From Aquitalea pelogenes (GTDB lineage: Bacteria > Pseudomonadota > Gammaproteobacteria > Burkholderiales > Chromobacteriaceae), in assembly GCF_001515305.1 (NCBI RefSeq), contig NZ_LNQV01000007.1, positions 56,088-120,087 of the forward strand: a DNA stretch of 64,000 bases. The letters are read 5' to 3'. Below are positions 8,868 to 18,144 of the stretch, piece by piece; the first letter of the stretch is position 1; every line of letters starts with the position of its first letter. The position numbers and the translations under genes are program-made. The notes below the pieces were generated by a model, which was not told the DNA's origin, did no database searches, and saw only the letters and a list, made by a program, of their open reading frames with translations.

Positions 8868-11144
8868 TTGGTCCACCTTGGTGTCGACAGGCAAATTAAA
8901 CAACTAGCACAGTATCCACCGACCATAAGAGAGCAGCTCAAAATGCACGCTGTCCGCAGTGGCTCATGTATTGCATGGGAAGATCCGGAGCGCGATGAAA
9001 GTATCACATTCAGCCAGCAAAACGAGAGGGCCAAGCAGCTGATGGTCTGCCTGTCTAGCCTGCCAGCCAAAAGCGTAATCTGTCTGGTTCTGACAAGATC
9101 AAAAGATTTTCTTCCCTTATTAGCGGCGTGCATACAAAACAATCTGGTTCTGGCACCGATCGGAGAAGACACCCACAAGATCAAAGAAGCAATCAAATTA
9201 CTAAAACCCAGACTCGTAATATCTACTAGTGACTTGGCTACCGCATGCATCGAACAGGCAAATATTGATAATTACATTGAGTTACCCTCAGAATATGAAT
9301 TTAACCCAATTGTGTACGACGTCCGTGACACCCACATCGAGGCTATTCAAGAAAATAATGACTTATCAGAGGCCACCTGCCTTCTGATACAGACCTCAGG
9401 CACTACAGGAAAAGCCAAATATGTACAACTGAGCGAAAGATCACTAGTCTTTAATGCTGCAGCTATTCAAGCGCGATATCAATGCCAAACAAACGACAAA
9501 ATTCATTGCACATTACCATGGTCACACATGAACGCAATAATGATGACTGGCTGCCTGGCATTACTTGCAGGTGCTACAGTCGTCTACAAAAATATCGTAA
9601 AAGAAGCAGATCCAATATCAGCTCTTCATGAAATTAATGCAAGCATCTCCAGCCTAACACCAACATTGCTGTCATTTATTTTAAGGAAAAAACAGAGTAA
9701 GCAAAATCTTAAATCGATGCGTTTTATCTTCTGCGGTGCAGCACCGCTAAGTTCCATTTTGTGGAAAGAGGCAGAGGATAGCCTCGGATGCAGAATATAC
9801 CAAGGCTATGGTTTATCCGAAACAACTTGCTGGATCGCCTCCACCGTACCGCAGGAGATGCCCGATTATGAGGCCGTTGGAAAAATACTCCTGGGTGAAA
9901 TCCACATTCCAAAGCGGGACGGCATATGTGTTATTACCCAAAATACTGAACTTAGCAATAGTAATAAAAATCAACTGGAGTTAGGTCCAATCTTTTATAA
10001 AGGTCCACTCCTGTTCAAGGGATACAGAGGCAAGACTCGAGAGTCGATCCAGGATGGTGCACATTTCGACACAGGTGATATTGGTTATATTGATGGAAAC
10101 AACAATATTCGTATCATCGGAAGGCAGAAAGAAATAATTATTCGAGCTGGTATAAATATCATGCCGGAGGTTATAGATTCTCTGCTGCGAAGACACCCCG
10201 ACATATACGCCTGCAAGACCGTAGGAATTCACGATGATCTGCTCGGCGAAAGAGTAGTCACAGCTTACATTTCTCGCAACTCTTGCCCACCTAATGAAAT
10301 TGATCTCCGACGATTCATACGCAATGGACTTCAGGCTGACTACATGCCCAACTCATTTGTTCGGCTTAATTCATTCCCAATGAATGACGTAGGAAAAATT
10401 TCCATAATCGAATTACGAAAAAAAGCTGGTGGCGATTACGCGCGAGCCGCGCTCCAGGCCATAGACACGAACAGATTCAAACGGGCAAATTGTAGCAATC
10501 AAAATGAAATCATAGATCAATTTCAATCACGAATATTACGTGACTTGCCATTACACTTTTTGACATATTGGGGCGCAGGGCAACGCAATGAAATTAATGA
10601 AAACGACGTGCGTGCCATGCAAAAAATTAAGGAAATACTGGAAGTTACATGTTTACACCAACCCCTGAAAGCCGAAATCACATTTATTTTTACAGATATA
10701 CATGCAAAATTGAACGGAAAATCAACCATCAGAGTTAACCAGTACTTTCGACAAATAGAAGAAATAGCTGCGCAGCATGGATTCAACTGCGTACGCGCAT
10801 CTGACATCTGGAATAAAAATGGAATAAATCCTGACGACTTACTAAAAAGAAGCACAACTTTAAGTTTGGCAGAACTAACAAGTAAGCTTGGTTTAGGTTA
10901 TATAGCTGTTGAAATGCTGAAGAAATCAGCCCAACGCCATGTCGAATCTGGAAACATCGAAGATGGATTACGCAATTACCTCCACACTTGCAGTATTGAA
11001 AAAAAACTATATGCTGATGAATTTAGTGACTCTGTATTTCTCACCTATAACGACCCGTGCTTAAGCACTATTTGCCCGGACCTTCCAAAGATGTACATTT
11101 ATTCGTTCTCAAGAGGCATGACTGCCAAGCCATGGTTCAGTTAA
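8868..11144 (+). CDS. AMP-forming acyl/aryl ligase with unrecognised C-terminal domain
   Basis: This is a 758-residue ANL-superfamily enzyme that should adenylate a carboxylic acid and load it on CoA or on the carrier domain of the neighbouring synthase. Core motifs are in order: TSGTTGKAKYVQ (about 180), YGLSETT, DTGDIGYIDG, GRQKEIIIRAG, and Lys510 in NDVGKIS. The start is TTG at 8868, supported by AAGGAG 8 bp upstream and by the absence of a better start. After residue about 540 comes a further domain of about 215 residues, containing LPLHFLTYWGAG and FIFTDIHAKLNGKS, which is not part of a standard ligase. Its layout vaguely recalls the DIT1/PvcA isocyanide-synthase fold, but this is weak. 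It lies 79 bp after the PKS gene. Confidence 0.85.
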   Translation: MVHLGVDRQIKQLAQYPPTIREQLKMHAVRSGSCIAWEDPERDESITFSQQNERAKQLMVCLSSLPAKSVICLVLTRSKDFLPLLAACIQNNLVLAPIGEDTHKIKEAIKLLKPRLVISTSDLATACIEQANIDNYIELPSEYEFNPIVYDVRDTHIEAIQENNDLSEATCLLIQTSGTTGKAKYVQLSERSLVFNAAAIQARYQCQTNDKIHCTLPWSHMNAIMMTGCLALLAGATVVYKNIVKEADPISALHEINASISSLTPTLLSFILRKKQSKQNLKSMRFIFCGAAPLSSILWKEAEDSLGCRIYQGYGLSETTCWIASTVPQEMPDYEAVGKILLGEIHIPKRDGICVITQNTELSNSNKNQLELGPIFYKGPLLFKGYRGKTRESIQDGAHFDTGDIGYIDGNNNIRIIGRQKEIIIRAGINIMPEVIDSLLRRHPDIYACKTVGIHDDLLGERVVTAYISRNSCPPNEIDLRRFIRNGLQADYMPNSFVRLNSFPMNDVGKISIIELRKKAGGDYARAALQAIDTNRFKRANCSNQNEIIDQFQSRILRDLPLHFLTYWGAGQRNEINENDVRAMQKIKEILEVTCLHQPLKAEITFIFTDIHAKLNGKSTIRVNQYFRQIEEIAAQHGFNCVRASDIWNKNGINPDDLLKRSTTLSLAELTSKLGLGYIAVEMLKKSAQRHVESGNIEDGLRNYLHTCSIEKKLYADEFSDSVFLTYNDPCLSTICPDLPKMYIYSFSRGMTAKPWFS

Positions 11145-11177
11145 TAGTTTGATTATTTAGAAGATAGGATATTCTCC

Positions 11178-13205
11178 GTGAGCGACATTCAATCTCAAGC
11201 ATTTGGTATTGAAAACAAGGGTATCAGTTTCATGACAGGAGCGACAGGCTTTCTGGGGAGACAATTTTTGCTTCGATATTTAAAGTCGGATTTCGGAGAT
11301 ATCTACGTTCTGGTAAGGGCCGCCAATGCATACGCAGGGAGAGAGCGCGTGATCCGATCGCTTGAGCTTGCAGCAGCTGACGTCGGCCTTGCACTCAACG
11401 TCAATGACTTAGCAAAAATCAGAATAGTTGTTGGCGATATGGTCGACAGCATTTGTGGAATTAACCAAAAAACACTGGAAATCATACGAGAAAATAGCAT
11501 AAGTGACTTCTGGCACTATGCAGCAAGTCTAAAATACGAAGACAAAAATAAAGAAGAGATCATTTTAGCAAATCTTGGTGGCACAAAAAACGCACTACAG
11601 ACTGCACTGGCAATACGTGCAAAACGCTTCTTCTATATTTCTACCGCTTATACCTCAGGCAAAAAAACGGGGCCTATCGAAGAATCCCTTCACTCCACGG
11701 ACGGGCCTTTCAATAACTGGTACGAATTTTCGAAATGCCAGGCAGAACACGAGGTCTCAAATTTCTGTTCCGAACATGCAATTCAATATGCGCTATTGCG
11801 CCCATCAGTTGTGGTTGGCCCGACAACGACACACAAATGTGGAAACAACAATACCGGATTATATGGGCTGATCGAAGCTATTCATCTATCTGCCAATCTA
11901 TTACGTAGAGCTACAGCGCCGATACGTTGCACTGGCACCCAGGATAGTCACATCAACTTCGCCCCAGTCGACTATGTTGTTAACGATGCCATAGCCATTC
12001 GTAATAAATACTTTAAGTCCGGAAAAATATTTCACCTGTCAAACTCGACCAATTTCAACTGCCAGGAATTATTTAATGTCATAACTTCCTGCTACACATT
12101 CTCGTTCTTACTCGGCGCGAACCCCACCGACCCTTCTGGCATTGAGCGATTCTTTGCTAGAAGGAGTAATTTCTATCTTCAATATACAAGTCATAGGAAA
12201 GAATTTCTCCGAGAAATCGCCCCGCAACCTGAACTCTCATCTGAAGACTTGTCAAGTTATGTCAAAAACTTTGTTGATGGACTTAATGAGCAGGCCGAAT
12301 TTAATAGTGACTTCGAGATTGTCTCCTTAAAAAACCGTGATGGAATAGATCTACCCGCTTACGTGATGGGGAATGGGCCAAGTACCATCGTTTTAGTGAA
12401 TGCGGTTGGCATGACACCAGAGATTATTTTGCCCTTTGCGAGAGTCTTGTCTAAGAGCCATCGCGTCATTACATGGAATATGCGCCTGCCTATGCATGCG
12501 ACACAATCCGATTATCAGCACATCGCAACGTCAGCACATTTGAAAGACCTCTGCGATATCTGTTCGGCTCTAGACGTAAAGGAGGCAACTCTAGTCAGCT
12601 GGTGCACTGGGGTGATCATTTGTCTTCACGCATTAGCCAGCCAAGCAGACGTGTTTAAAGCTGGTGTCCTGTTGAATCCAGATACCTTAAATTCTGGAAA
12701 GATCAGTTCTTCAATGACAGCCTTTCAGACAAGCACACAGCGGGTTCTGCCCCGAATTGCTGAGAGCATGGATACAGCAGAGTTCTATTATGAACTGATG
12801 TTTTCGCCTACGAAATTGATAGAGTCGAATGAGGCAGCAAGTCTAATTTCAAATTTTGTCAACCTTACAGACAACATGACGTTAATGCGACTAATAAGTG
12901 CTCCCTTTTCAAATCCAAAAACTATTTTCAATTATGCCAATACGCTGATTGAATATACGAACATCACCGAACGCGCCCTTAAGTTGCTTTGCAATGATAT
13001 CGAGCAACCCGTAATGATCTATACGAGCAAAAACGACAACATTGCTCACTTTTCCAATGCTCTCGAACTGGCAAAAATGATTCGAGGAGCCACCGGAAAT
13101 GTAGTAGTCGATGAGTACGGAGATCACTTCTCTCATTATCACAAGCCCCAGTTGGCTTCTATGGTAGAAGAATTCAGCCGGGCAAGCTGCAAAAGAGGAT
13201 ACTGA
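11178..13205 (+). CDS. Thioester reductase (SDR) fused to alpha/beta hydrolase with putative Cys nucleophile
   Basis: This is a 675-residue two-domain protein. Residues about 15-370 form an NAD(P)H-binding thioester reductase: nucleotide loop TGATGFLG, and Tyr182/Lys186 in WYEFSKCQ as the YxxxK pair. Such domains release carrier-bound acyl chains as aldehyde or alcohol. Residues about 385-670 form an alpha/beta hydrolase. The nucleophile elbow reads SWCTG with Cys476 where Ser is usual, with Asp620 in KNDNIAH and His650 in YGDHFSH as likely partners. A Cys elbow is known in polyhydroxyalkanoate synthases and some thioesterases. The GTG start was chosen because it keeps the Rossmann motif about 20 residues in. 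It is AT-rich and follows the ligase by 33 bp. Confidence 0.85.
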   Translation: MSDIQSQAFGIENKGISFMTGATGFLGRQFLLRYLKSDFGDIYVLVRAANAYAGRERVIRSLELAAADVGLALNVNDLAKIRIVVGDMVDSICGINQKTLEIIRENSISDFWHYAASLKYEDKNKEEIILANLGGTKNALQTALAIRAKRFFYISTAYTSGKKTGPIEESLHSTDGPFNNWYEFSKCQAEHEVSNFCSEHAIQYALLRPSVVVGPTTTHKCGNNNTGLYGLIEAIHLSANLLRRATAPIRCTGTQDSHINFAPVDYVVNDAIAIRNKYFKSGKIFHLSNSTNFNCQELFNVITSCYTFSFLLGANPTDPSGIERFFARRSNFYLQYTSHRKEFLREIAPQPELSSEDLSSYVKNFVDGLNEQAEFNSDFEIVSLKNRDGIDLPAYVMGNGPSTIVLVNAVGMTPEIILPFARVLSKSHRVITWNMRLPMHATQSDYQHIATSAHLKDLCDICSALDVKEATLVSWCTGVIICLHALASQADVFKAGVLLNPDTLNSGKISSSMTAFQTSTQRVLPRIAESMDTAEFYYELMFSPTKLIESNEAASLISNFVNLTDNMTLMRLISAPFSNPKTIFNYANTLIEYTNITERALKLLCNDIEQPVMIYTSKNDNIAHFSNALELAKMIRGATGNVVVDEYGDHFSHYHKPQLASMVEEFSRASCKRGY

Positions 13206-13320
13206 CAACTCAACACTCCCCACATGCTGGCTAAGGACGAAGCCTCCAGAGAGGGCAACGACCAGAGCAATCGCATCTTTAGGTGGTCATTGGCTGGAGC
13301 TTGTTCTGGCACGTTCCCGA
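13206..13320. other. Right island boundary, no gene seen
   Basis: Non-coding DNA between the convergent reductase/hydrolase gene and the efflux outer-membrane factor gene. No T-tract terminator or transposon end was recognised. Composition changes back to GC-rich within this stretch, and the direct-repeat homology starts at about 13321. Confidence 0.5.
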
Positions 13321-13710
13321 TTAGCGCAGTTGCGTGCCCCCACCCAGAGCCTGATACAGCGTTACCTGATTCACCAGCCGGTTGTAACGGTTTTCCAGCA
13401 GGCTTACCTCGGCGGTACGGCGCGTTTCTTGCGCATCCAGCCAGTCCTTCAGCGGAGCCGCACCCGCCTGATAACGCAGCTGGTACAGCTTTTCCGCCCG
13501 CGCGGCCAGCATAGCAGCCTGGGTCAGCCGTTCGCCCTGCTGCCGGTACTGCTGGCGGGCGGACAAGGCATTGTCCACGTCAGCCAATGCCGAATACAAA
13601 GTCTGGCGGAAGTTCACCACCGCCAGCTGGTAGTCAGCCTCGCTGATGCTGTTGTTCAGCTTCATCTGCCGCCACTGCAAGAACGGCAAGGTGATGCCTG
13701 CACCCAGCGT
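13321..13710. repeat. Right copy of ~390-bp direct repeat flanking the island
   Basis: This is the 3' end of the intact outer-membrane factor gene. It is nearly identical in sequence and orientation to 3583-3972, but with scattered substitutions (for example TTACCTCGGCGGTACGGCG here versus TTGCCTCGGCGGTGCGGCG at the left copy). Confidence 0.8.
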
Positions 13711-14724
13711 GGCCAGCGGGTTGCTCAGCACCTGCGCCAAGCGGGTACTGCTGCTGCCCAGACTGCCGGTCAGGGAAAAATCGGGATAGTACGAAGCACG
13801 GGTGGCGTCGCCTGTTGCCAGTGTTTCGCGCAGGCGCAATTCGGCAGCCCGCAGGTCGGGACGGCGCGCCAGCAGCGCCACCGGCAAACCGGAAGGCACG
13901 TCTGGCAGATCCGCCATTGGCAGGCTGGCGCGCAAGGCGATGTCACCCTTGGGTGGGCCATCCAGCAGTATCGCCAGTGCGTTTTGCGTCTCGGCCAGTT
14001 GCTGCTGGTAGTCGTGCAGGCTGGCTTGCTGGCTGGCCAGACTTTGCCGCACGGTCAGCACATCCAGCTCGGCCGCCGCACCGGCCTGCTGTTTGGCCAG
14101 CACCAGTCGCAAGGCTTGCTGCTGGTAGTCGATGCTGGCCTGCCCCAGCGCCAGCCGCTGGCGTAGCCAGGCCTGTTTCCAGTACAGCTTGATGGTGCTG
14201 CCGATCAGGCTCAGGCGGCTGCTGGCCATGTCCTGCACCGTGGCACGCGCCTCCCAGGCCTTGGCATCACTCTGGTGTGCCAGCCTGCCCCACAAGTCCA
14301 GTTCATAGCTGACCGACAAGCTGGCTGAGTGGCTCTGGCTGCTGACGGCATCGCCACCTACACGCCGGCTGGCCGTGCTGGACAGGCTGAAGGATGGCGT
14401 GGGTGCCAGGTCGGTATCGGCCAGGTCTGCCTGCAGCATGGCCTGCCGCACCTTGATGGCAGCGGCGGCCAGGTCGTTATTACGTGCCAGCACCTGTTTG
14501 ATCAGCGCGTCCAGCTCGGCATCGCCAAACTGTTGCCACCACTCCCCTGCTGTCGCGGGACGGGTCGTTCCTTGCGTGCTGGTTTGCCATTGTGCGGGCA
14601 GTGCAAGCGCCGGTGTCTGATACGGCGTAGCGGTGATGCTGGCACAGCCGGCAAGCAGCAGGCAGGCCAGCAAGATGGGGTTTGATGCTTTCATTCTGTC
14701 ATTCTGTTCTGAAGCAACGCTCAT
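13321..14724 (-). CDS. Outer-membrane efflux lipoprotein (NodT family) of the MacAB operon
   Basis: This 467-residue TolC-like outer-membrane factor is likely the exit duct of the MacAB pump encoded directly upstream. The lipoprotein signal [17 protein letters not shown] with lipobox Cys, the [20 protein letters not shown] segment, [14 protein letters not shown] and the repeated coiled-coil halves are all typical. The first ATG at 14724 overlaps the macB stop (ATGA), indicating translational coupling. The internal ATG at 14694 would give a better-shaped lipoprotein signal, so the true start may be there. Its 3' third is duplicated at 3583-3982 on the other side of the island. Confidence 0.92.
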   Translation of the reverse strand: MSVASEQNDRMKASNPILLACLLLAGCASITATPYQTPALALPAQWQTSTQGTTRPATAGEWWQQFGDAELDALIKQVLARNNDLAAAAIKVRQAMLQADLADTDLAPTPSFSLSSTASRRVGGDAVSSQSHSASLSVSYELDLWGRLAHQSDAKAWEARATVQDMASSRLSLIGSTIKLYWKQAWLRQRLALGQASIDYQQQALRLVLAKQQAGAAAELDVLTVRQSLASQQASLHDYQQQLAETQNALAILLDGPPKGDIALRASLPMADLPDVPSGLPVALLARRPDLRAAELRLRETLATGDATRASYYPDFSLTGSLGSSSTRLAQVLSNPLATLGAGITLPFLQWRQMKLNNSISEADYQLAVVNFRQTLYSALADVDNALSARQQYRQQGERLTQAAMLAARAEKLYQLRYQAGAAPLKDWLDAQETRRTAEVSLLENRYNRLVNQVTLYQALGGGTQLR

Positions 14725-16672
14725 TCACGGGACAGCGCCACGACCGGGTCCAGCCGTGCGGCATTGCGGGCCGGCAGATAGCCGAACAACACGCCCACCA
14801 GGGTGGAGCAGGCAAAGGCCGCCACAATGGACGACAGCGAGTAAACCATATTGAAGCTGGCCAGGCGGGCCACCAGCACGCCAAGGCCCAGCGACAGCGC
14901 CACGCCCAGCGCGCCACCCAGCAGGCATACCAGCACGGCCTCGATCAAAAACTGCTGCATGATGTCGCGCTGGCGCGCACCCACGGCCATGCACACGCCG
15001 ATTTCACGGGTCCGCTCGCTAACGGATACAAGCATGATGTTCATCACGCCAATACCGCCAACCACCAGCGAAATCACCGCGATCATCGAAACCAGCAGTG
15101 TCATGGTGGCGGTGGTGCTGGCAATGGTCTGGCGGATGCTGTCGGTATTCATCACGAAAAAGTCCTGCGTGCCGTGCCGACGGGTCATCAGCGCCACCAG
15201 GCTTTGCTCGGCGGCAGCGGTGGACACATTGTCACTTACCCGCACCGTGAGGGCTTTCAGGTAATCCTGACCCAGCATGCGGTACATCACCGTGCTGTAG
15301 GGCAGCCATAGATTGAGGTTTTCGTCGGTGCCGAAGGCGCTTTTCTGGGTTTGCGTCACGGCCACCACCCGGCAGGGCAGCTTGCCCAGCAGGACGACTT
15401 TGCCGATAGGGTCGTCGCCATCGGCAAACAGGGCCTTGCGGCTGTTTTCGTCTATCACCACCTGCTGCGCCTGCTGGCTGACCGCCACCGCGTCGAATGG
15501 TCGGCCTTGCGCCATGGACACGCCGCGCACGCGGAAATACTGCTCGCCCACGCCTTTCACCTGGGCGGTAACCGCCACATTGCGATAGCGCAGCGTCACG
15601 CTGTCGCTGACTTCCGGGGTGACACTGTCGACAAAGGGCTGCTCGGCCAGCACCGTGGCATCACGCGGGGTCAGCGTATGGATGGCGTCGGCCTTGCGGT
15701 CGCCAAAATGCTTGCCGGGATAGATATTGATGGTATTGGTACCCAGCGAGCTGATGTCGCTGAGAATGCGCTGGCTGGAACCGGTACCCAGCGCCACCAC
15801 CGACACCACCGAGGCAATGCCGATGATGATGCCCAGCATGGTCAGCGCCGAGCGCAGCCGGTGTGCCATCAGCGCGCGCCAGGCCATGCCGAAGGCCTCG
15901 GCAAATTGCTCGCGCAGCAGCCGCCAGCTACTGGCTTGCGGCCGGGAAGCGTCCGCTTGTAGCGCCATGGGCGCGACGCTATCCGCACGGCGCGTGTTCG
16001 GCCACCAGCCTTGCCATCCCCGATCTCGATGATGCGGTCGGCATGCTGCGCCACCTTGCTGTCGTGCGTCACCAGAATGATGGTGTGGCCTTCGGCATGC
16101 AGTTCGCGCAGGATGGCCATCACCTGCTGGCCGCTGGCACTGTCCAGCGCACCGGTGGGTTCGTCGGCCAGAATCACCTTGCCGCCATTCATCAGCGCAC
16201 GGGCAATGCTCACCCGCTGCTGCTGACCGCCGGACAACTGTCCCGGCTTGTGCCCGGCACGGTCAGCCAGGCCAAGGCGCGCCAGCAGGCTGGCAGCACG
16301 TGCACTGCGCTCGGCTGCCGGGCTGCCCGCATAGACGGCAGGCAATTCGACATTCTGCAGGGCATCCAGCTCGCCCAGCAGATGGTAGCGCTGGAAAATG
16401 AAGCCGAAATGTTCACGCCGCAGTGCCGCCAGTTGGTCCGGGGCCATGTCCGCCACGGGCTGACCGGCCACGCGGTAGCTGCCGCGCGACGGGGCATCCA
16501 GACAACCCAGAATATTCATCAGGGTGGATTTGCCGGAGCCGGAGGCGCCGATGATGGCCACCATCTCACCGGCCTGAATCTGCAGATTGATATTGTCCAG
16601 CACGGTGACCGTGTCTTCGCCCGAGACAAAGTCACGGCTGACGCCGGACAGTTCCAGCAAGGGGGTGTGCAT
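14721..16672 (-). CDS. macB: MacB-type ABC exporter (ATPase plus permease), frameshifted
   Basis: MacB is a homodimeric ABC protein that powers macrolide, peptide or lipid extrusion from the periplasm through MacA and an outer-membrane duct. The N-terminal ATPase has Walker [17 protein letters not shown], signature [15 protein letters not shown] and Walker [13 protein letters not shown]. The permease has the first helix at [20 protein letters not shown], a periplasmic domain, and three C-terminal helices starting at [23 protein letters not shown]. The two halves are in different frames and overlap by 100 bp at 15869-15968. One missing base between about 15970 and 16020 restores a 650-residue protein, almost exactly the size of E. 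coli MacB. Start 16672 is 3 bp after macA. The break is probably a sequencing error. Confidence 0.9.
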
Positions 16673-16675
16673 GAT

Positions 16676-17899
16676 TTACATCCCCATCGGCGGCGGGCCG
16701 TTGTGGCCGCTGCTACTGCTGCTGGCGGTGGCGCTGGCCTCACCCACAATCACCTGCTCGCCGGCACGCAGTCCGGACAACACCTGGGCATGCACATTAT
16801 TGTTCAGGCCAATCTTCACCGCCCTCGGCTGCACACTGCCATCCGGCTGCAATACCCGCACCGCATAGCGGCCATCCTTGCCATGCACACCCAGCGCATT
16901 GGCCGGAATCGCCAGCACGGCGTGCGCCTGGCTGAGTACCACACTGACCTGTGCCGTCATGTTGATGCGCAGTTTATGGCCCGGATTGGGCACATCAAAC
17001 AGGCCGTAATAATAAATGGCGGTCGAGGACGAACTGCTGGAGCTGCTGCTGGTGGAGGTGCTGCTGGTACTGGTACTGTCACTGGAATCGCTATACGACT
17101 GCGGTGCCGGGTCAATCGAACGCAAGCGCGCCTGATAGCGCCGGTCCGGCTCGCCCAGAATGGTGAAGTACACCGGCAGGCCGGGTTTCACCCGCACCAC
17201 ATCCCCTTCCGAGATTTCCGCCTTTACCGTCACCGTATCCAGCTGCGCCAGCTTGACCATCGTCGGCGTGGACTGACTGGCATTCACCGTCTGCCCTTCC
17301 TCCACCGGCAAGGCCACCACGACGCCGTCTATCGGGGCAAGAATGCGGGTGTAACCCAGATTCAGCTGGGCGGTTTTCAGGCTGATGCGCGCCTGCTGCA
17401 ATTGCGCCTGCAACTGCTCGGCATCCGCGTTTGCACCATCCAGCGTGGCTTTGGCGCTGTCATAGCTTTCCTGTGAGGTAGCCTGTTGCCCCAACATCTG
17501 CTGCTGGCGGGCAAAGTCCTGACGCGCTTTCAGCAAGGCAGCTAGTTTGGACTTGAGCTGGGACTGATAGCTGCTGACCGAGGCCTGGGCATCTTCCAGC
17601 GAGTTTTCCTGGGTACGCGGGTCGATTTCCGCCAGCAAATCGCCTTTTTTCACACTCTGGCCCAAGGCCACCTTGAGTGATTTCACCTGGCCGGACACCT
17701 GGGCACCGACGCTGACTTCACGCAGCGCCTTGATGGTGCCGGTGGCCAGTACGGTATCTTCCAGATCCATAGTGCTGACCGTGGCGGTCAGATAGTGATT
17801 CACAGGCGGGCGGGGGTACAGCAGATAAGCGGCAACAGCCAGCAGCAAACCGGTGACAATCAGCAGGCTGCGTCGATGCAATGCAATGAAACGGGGCAT
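16676..17899 (-). CDS. macA: MacA-type periplasmic adaptor with Ser-rich insertion
   Basis: This is a 407-residue HlyD/RND-type membrane fusion protein. It has an N-terminal anchor helix (LLIVTGLLLAVAAYLLYP), a lipoyl half-motif (GQVKSLKVALGQSVKKGDLL), an alpha-helical hairpin (residues about 100-180), a second lipoyl half-motif (ILAPIDGVVVALPVEEGQTV), a beta-barrel and a membrane-proximal domain. It is the first gene of macA-macB-outer membrane factor. Unusually, a nearly pure Ser/Thr/Asp tract of about 24 residues interrupts the beta-barrel region after DPAPQSYSD, and a second Ser run lies near the C terminus (TASSSSSGHNG). These may be flexible loops. The operon is divergent from the two-component system at 18145. 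Confidence 0.92.
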   Translation of the reverse strand: MPRFIALHRRSLLIVTGLLLAVAAYLLYPRPPVNHYLTATVSTMDLEDTVLATGTIKALREVSVGAQVSGQVKSLKVALGQSVKKGDLLAEIDPRTQENSLEDAQASVSSYQSQLKSKLAALLKARQDFARQQQMLGQQATSQESYDSAKATLDGANADAEQLQAQLQQARISLKTAQLNLGYTRILAPIDGVVVALPVEEGQTVNASQSTPTMVKLAQLDTVTVKAEISEGDVVRVKPGLPVYFTILGEPDRRYQARLRSIDPAPQSYSDSSDSTSTSSTSTSSSSSSSSSTAIYYYGLFDVPNPGHKLRINMTAQVSVVLSQAHAVLAIPANALGVHGKDGRYAVRVLQPDGSVQPRAVKIGLNNNVHAQVLSGLRAGEQVIVGEASATASSSSSGHNGPPPMGM

Positions 17900-18144
17900 G
17901 AAGGGACAAGAATACTTTCTGTTTTGATACCGAAGTATCCGGCTTTGCCCCCTGCCTCGCGGTTAATGCACTGTAAATTGGTGTTAATTACCGTAAAGAC
18001 GGTTCCGGCCAATAAATAGCCGGTTTCCTCCAGCATTTTTGGCAAAACCCGTACTACAGGGTAAAGTATGCCGCACTCATGCCAGCCGCTACCTGTTGCG
18101 CAACAGGCATGGCCTCCCCTTACCCCATTGCATACAGGCTTCAC
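17900..18144. promoter_or_regulatory. Divergent promoter region, macA operon / sensor kinase
   Basis: This 245-bp AT-enriched gap lies between macA (minus) and the histidine kinase (plus), so both promoters must be here. No exact -35/-10 pair can be assigned with confidence. The divergent arrangement makes the two-component system a candidate regulator of the pump. Confidence 0.5.

Noticed and set aside
13206..13320. Transposase debris at the right island edge
   Set aside because: Short open stretches exist but no recognisable transposase residues or terminal inverted repeats.
14721..16672. Separate ABC permease and ATPase genes instead of one MacB
   Set aside because: The ATPase frame runs 100 bp into the permease frame with nonsense sequence, and joining them by one base gives the exact MacB domain order and size.
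15863..17476. 537-codon plus-strand ORF opposite macA/macB
   Set aside because: Its protein is His/Gly/Gln-rich without domains, while the minus strand encodes complete MacA and MacB motifs.
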